Source: Avena insularis (taxonomy: Eukaryota > Streptophyta > Magnoliopsida > Poales > Poaceae). Taken from it: DNA of 64,000 nucleotides. The translations under genes were made by a program, and so were the position numbers. A model generated the notes under the pieces. It saw nothing but the letters and a program-made list of their open reading frames with translations, searched no databases and had not been told where the DNA came from. Location of the stretch: the NCBI GenBank assembly GCA_023614405.1, contig CM042694.1:356146010-356210009 (forward strand). The letters run 5' to 3'. Positions 58,185-64,000 of this stretch are shown one piece after another. Numbering within the stretch: position 1 is the first letter of the stretch; the number at the start of each line of letters is the position of its first letter.

Positions 58185-60666
58185 TGATGTAGCCCATCCT
58201 ACGGACGTCCCCACATCTACACCGCCAGGTCCCCCAAGTGGACCAATGACTCATGCACGAGCCAAGCTCCTTCAAGCTAAGGTGAATTCGCTCCTTGTAT
58301 CATGTGATTTCGATACATCATTGGATGGCTTGCTACTTCATGTCAATACCCTATGCATCCTCAGCTATGAACCCCATGAAGAAGTGCCAAGAGGAGGAGC
58401 CAAGCCATTGCAAGACGAAGGTCCAGAATCAAACCGACGCTAGGCTCGGCGGACCGGAATCCTCGCCAGAATTCCCGGCGTAGGAAACGGTGGACTGGAA
58501 CAAGGACCGAAAATACCGGCGCCAACCAGAGCAAACCAACGCATGCCAAAATGCACTTCTGTGAGCCATTCTGGTGGCCGACCGGAACAACCATCACGAA
58601 CCGGAATTTCTGGTACAAAGTCCGGCATGATCGGACTTATTGTCGGAACGCCTCCAGTCTCAAGTCAACGTTGGTTTGATGCCCGAGAATATTCCTATTT
58701 CGTCCATATTTTACCCTTTTGTGCCCAAACTAGCCCTGTTGTAGTGGCTGGCCTATATATAGCCCCCATATCCCCATGTATTACTAAGACTTGGATAATT
58801 GAAATTAGAAGACACACTTGTGGATCTCCCTAATTTCTAGTCTCATGCTCCTTGAGAAAGGAGCACCAACTATCCCCCACCTTGTTGGAGTTTGCATCGT
58901 GCCTCCCTCGTTGTATAAGGCCTTGGCATCGAAGCCCCTTGCCAAGACCTCAAGATCTCACCAAGACTCCCCACTCGACGTGCCGGTTCGAGAGAGAGAT
59001 CTTCGCCCGACGCTGATCCTAGGGATTGTGCCAGACCGGTAGCGCCGGCGTGACCTATAGGTGTGTATTGTGTCTTCGTGTGTATGTGTGTTCATCGTGT
59101 TCTTTGTGCGTGAGTTCGCGAATTTCATCCTCTCCCTCATCCCCCACTCACTCCGCCTCGATTTCAAGGGATTCGTGAAATATCGGTCCATCCCGAGGTT
59201 AGCCCTCAACATATTGGTATCAAGAGCTTCATTGCTCACAAATTCCCCCATCAGTTTTTCTTCTATCCACCAAAAATTCAAAAATCCTCAAAAAAAGAGC
59301 CCCAAATTGCCTTCGGATCGATCTCTAGATTTGGTGAGTTTTTCGTGGTTTTGGTCCATAGATCTGTTGCTTTGGGTGTCGATCTACCTTCCTAGAACCT
59401 TTCCCCAACTTAGTTTAGACAGATTTTCAAAGATTTCTAAGATTTGACTTTTTGGAGTTTCACACGAACTCATTTCGGAGAAACTTCCGACGAACCGGTT
59501 CTCCCGCCGAAATTTCCGGTGAGAATTCCGGCACGCTGAAATCGCTGCTAGAAATATTGGCGCCCGAACCGGCGTCGCCGAGTGCTTCGCCGAAATCACT
59601 TTTTGACCCAGTTTTGTCCGTTTTCCTTTTGGTTATTCGTGTCTCGTGTGCGTGTCGCCAAAACTAACTTCAAGCTTCCGCAAATCATCACATACTTCAC
59701 TCCTCGACACCGCGACGCCCGAACATCATCCCCAACACGGGTAGCAAGTCGTCATCCATATCGAAGGTATAACTAGCTCCACCTTGTTAACCCTTCTTCC
59801 TTTGTGTGTATCTATCCTATGAGAGCAGCTCACGTTGTGTTTGCCTAAGCATTGTGCACTTGCCCTTGGAAAGTGAGAGTGTGTAAGAAAATCCAAGAGT
59901 TGACATAGTAGTATAGAAAGTGAGAAAAAGAATCAAGAAAAGAGAAAAATAAAAGCAAAAGAAAATTAGCAAGATACATAGTCTCCCAATACAAACAGAG
60001 TTTCAAGCTTGTAAGAAAAAAGAGAGAAAGAGCGCAACCAAGGAAAGTGGACAAATCCGTTGGTTATTCTCTTTTGGTGAATATGTTGTGGTGCCTCCTT
60101 GCGTTGGCACGACAATCAAGCTAAGTCTTCGTTAGGACATTTTGTGCTCATTTTCATAGTTGTGCTAATCACATCCGTCTCCACGTGTGTGTATCCTTGT
60201 GTTTTTGTAGATCGTATACTTTTTTCTTTTGATCTTTGGTTCTCTACCACCTTTAACAATAACCTTTTCTTTGGATCGTTTCGTTTGGTTTTCCACCACC
60301 CGAACCTTCCACCAAAAGCTTTTGAGAATTTAGTTCTTTCTTCAGTGTGAGATTTCTTTGCGTTTTCACTTTGCACACTTATAGTTCTCATGTGTGGTTT
60401 CTAGTTCAGTGCAATCCCCAAGGTGAGGTCAAAGGCTAACACCACCATATTACACTTCCATATACGATCCTTATGTGTTTTGCATGATGGATAGGGATGG
60501 TGAGTTGACCCAACCACCTCCTCAAGAAGAAGAACAAGGCCTGTACATGACGCACGCAAGCCACTACATCATCCGACGTGAGTTCTGCGAATGTTCCAAG
60601 GCTCTTGAGACGCGACAAGATGAACAATTCGGCAAGACTCAAGCCTAGTTCAAGAACATTGACAAC
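58185..60666 (+). mobile_element. E5: Ty3/gypsy element of the E1/E4 family, 3' truncated
   Basis: LTR 58,185-59,211 (1,027 bp, TGATGTAGCCC...CCTCAACA), primer-binding site tggtatcaagagc from 59,215, leader, then the first codons of gag (60,486 onward, DRDGELTQPPPQEEEQGLYM) up to FKNIDNC, where E6 begins. A TAG interrupts gag at about 60,646. TATA box at 58,754-58,762. Confidence 0.88.
58246..58443 (+). CDS. LTR-encoded tail frame in E5 (intact)
   Basis: MTHARAKLLQAKVNSLLVSC followed by a DTSLDGLLLH stretch and a Glu/Lys-rich end. It is the counterpart of the frame after the integrase in E4 and is also found at 28,480-28,760 and 38,590-38,999. In this solitary 5' LTR it is not attached to integrase, so it is not a gene by itself, but it shows that the LTR region keeps coding character. 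Confidence 0.55.
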   Translation: MTHARAKLLQAKVNSLLVSCDFDTSLDGLLLHVNTLCILSYEPHEEVPRGGAKPLQDEGPESNRR

Positions 60667-61176
60667 TGTTGGGCATATACTTTCCGGGTATCCTCACTGT
60701 GCCTCACTAACCAGGGTGGCCCACTTCGGGTTAGATATTTTCTTCATGGGTGGCCCAGTCAGGGAGAAGAGACGGAGTCCAGTCCGGTTATGGGAAGGCC
60801 CAGAAGACTTACCAACATAGGCATGTTATGTTACTTGTAGTTCAAGGTGTACTCTGTAACCGACTCTTAGTCGTAGCCAGATAGGTATCTCCTGTAAACC
60901 CTAGGCCGGATATCTATAAAGTCGTCCTAGGACAAGCCTTTAGGACACCCCACAATAGTCTACAATCTCAACTCGCACAGGCGAAACCCTTGTAACCCAT
61001 ATTCCGGCTCTGCCGTATTACTGGATTGCTAGCAGGAGTAGGATCCGTCCAAAGTCGGTGGATTCGAACCTGGGTAAACTTGTGTGCTCACCGTCCCGGA
61101 ATACCATACGTCTCACACCCCTCTCTTCCGCACGCCTCAAGGATCTCCTCATGGCGTACTTGTCATCAATCCAACG
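60667..61176 (+). repeat. E6 5' LTR (about 510 bp)
   Basis: Starts TGTTGGGCATATACTTTCCG. It contains atctataaag (about 60,909-60,918), a likely TATA box, and aatagtctacaatctcaac. The end is taken at ccaac(g), where a terminal CA is expected, so the exact boundary is uncertain by a few bases. Confidence 0.7.
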
Positions 61177-61181
61177 ATAGT

Positions 61182-61198
61182 TGGGGCCCACCGTGGGG
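61182..61198 (+). other. E6 primer-binding site, tRNA-Lys type
   Basis: tggggcccaccgtgggg. The plant tRNA-Lys 3' end predicts tggcgcccaccgtgggg; one mismatch. Confidence 0.7.
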
Positions 61199-61416
61199 CA
61201 AGTGAGCTTCGAATCTGCGTTCCGAGCAGAATCTGCAAGAATCGGAATCGGCAAAACCATCGCCGTTGGCCGCGTCCTCTAAGCCAGCGACATCCCTCTC
61301 ATCATTCTCGATGAGACCTGGATTCTGGCTAGGGAGGCCGTGACTGCCTACACCATCATGTCTTTTGGTGAGATCGATGTTTACATCGGTTTCGCTAAAC
61401 CTGCCCCACCAGCGCA

Positions 61417-62712
61417 ATGGTGATGATAGAGGCAGAAGAAGTTTCTGGGTCCACTTTGTCCGTGGAGGCGGCAGAGTTCCGGATCTCGGAAAACCCTAAT
61501 CCCACCCAGCCCGCACCTATCGCGGAGATAGTGGATAAAGCTGAGCTTGAAGCAGATATTGCGGTGCAAGTCGAATCTGGAGTGGATCTCCCTAGCAAGG
61601 CCAAATCCTAGATCGATTTGCCTATCGAGGTCGAAATCTAGTAGGAGCAAGACAACAACTTTGGTTCCATCTCTACTAACGCCAGAACAGATCAACCTTT
61701 CCTGAGGCATACATTGAGGCGCATAATGCTGCAAACCACAAGGGTGGATGAGGTTCTCGAGACCATCTGACGTTTCGAGGAAGGCCACGAGGAAAGCCGC
61801 AACTACCTCAGGACGCACGCATCGCACTTTGTCGGTTATGTTGGATCTGGATCCAGCTCTGCCAATGCTAGAGACAACAAAGACTCGGTGCTGGAGGCGA
61901 CCGGAACAAACACCGACTTAACGGCATCTTCAGATGATTCAATGACGTCGGCGGATTTCCGAAAGTTCTCCGTGGAATATGAAGAGGAGTTCAACTCCAA
62001 AGCTGCATAAGAAGGATACACTATGGACGAAGGATCTAGAGAAAACTCTCCCAAAGCGCAGGATGACATGGATCTCGGAGACAATCCCGACGTCCAGATG
62101 TCCGAAAGTACCGATTAGAGCTTGACTCCGGGAAACAGACCCAAAGACGTCTTTGCTACCGGCGCTACCAAGAAGGCAAAGAAGAAGAAGAACAAGACTC
62201 CGGCAAAGGATCCTCCAGCAGAGGAGGTGGTTGCCGAAGAATACGAAGAAGACTCGGATGGAGCCCTAATCCCAGACGAGCCAAAGGAAACTCCGGTGGA
62301 TGGATACGTGGTTACCGCTGGTGCCCGTAAACTCATCGATGCTGTGTTAATTATGCTTATCCCTACAGCTATAGAGCTTACACCTGTAGAATTGGAAGAA
62401 AGGGCCCAAGCCCTAGAAGCACGTCGTCAAGTACTCCTGGATGAGGCTAATAACCTTATGGAAGAGAAGAAGCGCATTGCATCTGCGAGGCAGTTCAACT
62501 CCCTACAGCATCAGAAGACCCAGAACGGCACCGTACGGGCTAACAAAAATCCAAAAGTCCACAAGACCCTCTTTGAGGGAGATGACACCATCAAAGGAGA
62601 ACCTCGGCTAGATAGCAAGGGAGATCTGGTCTATGGAACGCTAGTGGAAAATACTGCTGTAGAGTTATCCTGGCAAACAACCCAAACCCAGATCAAGTTC
62701 GGTTGGGCGTAA
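61417..62712 (+). pseudogene. E6 gag N-terminal region, one frame with many stops
   Basis: The same frame holds 61,417-61,611 and 62,122-62,712 and the stretch between. It is rich in Glu, Asp, Ser and Lys (KKAKKKKNKTPAKDPPAEEV; LTPVELEERAQALEARRQVL, likely coiled coil). Stops occur at contexts matching CAG-to-TAG, CAA-to-TAA and CGA-to-TGA changes (for example 61,609-61,611, 61,768-61,770, 62,008-62,010 and 62,116-62,118). No frameshift is needed across 1.3 kb, so point mutation rather than indels killed it. Confidence 0.8.
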
Positions 62713-63529
62713 AGCTACTTACCAAGGGTCTGGAGCAACAAAAGGCCGCGGAGTCTGAAAGCAGAAAACTAGTCTCTAGATCCGACCAATGTTGCATGGA
62801 TCTGGCTTGGGATGATATTAGGCCTCGACGGGACCTAGCACAGCATCACCGTCCCGACCATCGGGAGGACAACTATTCGAGAACCGGATCTTCCAGGTAA
62901 CGGCATAGAACCGCACATGACTGGAGCAATGTTGCTCCAGCCGTAGAGCGAGACACAGTTGTGGCACTAGTTCCGAGACACCCTCCCCGGTGAGAGTCGA
63001 ACAATCGCAGGGAAGACGACAAAGAGCAACGTCAGGAGGAGGACCGACAAAGGATGCCACCTCCTAGACATATGAGTCGTCCGACTAAACCTCACAGCAA
63101 TGGCGGAAACAACGGACGAAGGAACGACGGTCACCGTGCCGAGTCAAGCCGGCAGGGGGCTCGTCATAATGAAGACCCTCCACGGAACTGGAATAATGAC
63201 GCTCCGGATGGAGGTCGGCATTTAGCCGGAAACAATCCACCTGCACCACCCTCTCCACCAAGCAGCCATCATACCGGCTCTCAAGGAGGCCAAGGAGGGC
63301 GTCATGGCAGAGGAGGTGGTGGCAGAAGTAGAAGTTCCGCTCCAAGGCACCGCAACCACAACGAATAACCAAGACGGCGTTCCCTGTCACCAAGTGACGC
63401 AAGACACTGGATCAACTCTAACATAGAGGCGCGGCGCTACGAGAATGATGATATCTACGTGGGTCCAAAATGCTTCGGACCACGGATTCGACAAACACGC
63501 TTCCTGGAAGGATTTGCTATCTCAAGACA

Positions 63530-64000
63530 CGTCCAAGCCTACAACGGTGTGGCCCGGCTAGATACTTGGCTCCAGGACTTTTTCTAGGCTTGCTGCATCA
63601 CCAAAGGTGGAAACATCTTGGTCGCGACCTGGTATCTCTCGCTTATGCTGAGGAAGACGGCACGATCCTGGCTCAATGAACTTCCGGAGAACACCATTCA
63701 CAGTTGGTATGACATGTAAAGTGCGTTCTTTCGGAATTTCAAAGGCACATATCAGAGGCCCTGTATGGTAAGAGACCTGCAGTGTTGCGCCCAGAAAACC
63801 GGAGAAACTTGCCGAGATTATCTCGAACGATGGATTGACACCAAGAACTCCCGCAAAGGTGTAAATGATCAAACTACAATTGAAGCTTTCATTGCAGGAC
63901 TCCCAATTGGTTTACTAGGTGACCGTTTGAAGTGCTTCAAGGTCACTAATCTGGGAGAGATGATAGAAACGGCAAGCAAGTATGTTGATGCCGACAATGA
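63530..64000 (+). pseudogene. E6 gag capsid core (Retrotrans_gag), interrupted
   Basis: After a Gly/Arg/His-rich stretch (63,054-63,368) a capsid-like core appears: RSWLNELPENTIHSWYDM, FFRNFKGTYQRP, GETCRDYLERWIDTKNS and TIEAFIAGLP. At least two in-frame stops (after LQDFF and WYDM). The pattern resembles gag of the Tat/Athila-like side of Ty3/gypsy; the lineage is inference. It continues past the window. Confidence 0.75.

Larger units (their letters stand above)
60667..64000 (+). mobile_element. E6: second type of gypsy-like LTR element, open at window end
   Basis: LTR from TGTTGGGCATATAC (60,667) to about 61,176. Then a primer-binding site and a decayed gag that runs out of the window. It interrupts E5 gag; the expected target duplication would be acaac (60,662-60,666), but the other end is outside the window. 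Confidence 0.85.

Overview
This window is a gene-poor, repeat-dominated piece of a large grass genome. The LTR families, a Mutator-like transposase with a SWIM finger, an F-box/DUF295 relic and a DUF4283-like relic all point to a cereal of the wheat/barley/oat group (Pooideae). That placement is inference; no species-diagnostic sequence was identified. I see no rRNA, tRNA or CRISPR, and no gene that I can show to be intact and functional.

Layout. (1) About 1-17,268: one uninterrupted modular tandem array. Each unit starts with the same ~20-22 bp block and ends in one of four or five alternative modules (unit lengths about 36/39, 48 and 49 bp), giving roughly 380 units. Most modules carry a GGATCC (BamHI) site. 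Higher-order duplications are visible: a 666-bp period at 1-1332 and a 2,936-bp offset duplication. A recurrent module carries the inverted repeat AGTCAT-TTC-ATGACT. Long open frames on both strands arise because most unit lengths are multiples of three; I do not treat them as genes. (2) 17,269-28,423: low-copy-looking but decayed sequence. It holds an unidentified 172-codon frame, a diverged direct duplication, a broken minus-strand MuDR-type transposase, an F-box/DUF295 pseudogene between two 109-bp direct repeats, a split fragment seen twice, a short ACAC-rich repeat, a frameshifted DUF4283-like relic and an old LTR relic. (3) 28,424-64,000: stacked LTR retrotransposons.

The stack can be read from target-site duplications. 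A truncated Ty3/gypsy element (E1, 28,424-32,930) abuts an inverted LTR of the same family. A minus-strand gag-bearing element without recognisable pol (E3, 32,948-57,612, duplication GTGAA/GTGAC) is inserted in that inverted LTR. An element with a 4.1-kb LTR and only a 0.8-kb interior (E2, 33,137-49,711, duplication CCAAC) is inserted in an LTR of E3. A Ty3/gypsy element with recognisable gag, protease, RT, RNase H and integrase (E4, 38,534-46,647, duplication CCCAT) is inserted in the second LTR of E2. E4 belongs to the same broad family as E1, so one family supplied both the oldest and the youngest layers. After the stack come another 5' truncated member (E5, 58,185-60,666) and a different gypsy-type element (E6, 60,667 to beyond the window) whose gag is riddled with stops typical of C-to-T decay.

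Most notable: the modular array with its palindromic module; the integrase reading frame of E4 running in frame into its LTR, with the LTR-encoded tail recognisable in four divergent LTR copies; and the second, membrane-protein-like ORF in the pol-less element E3.
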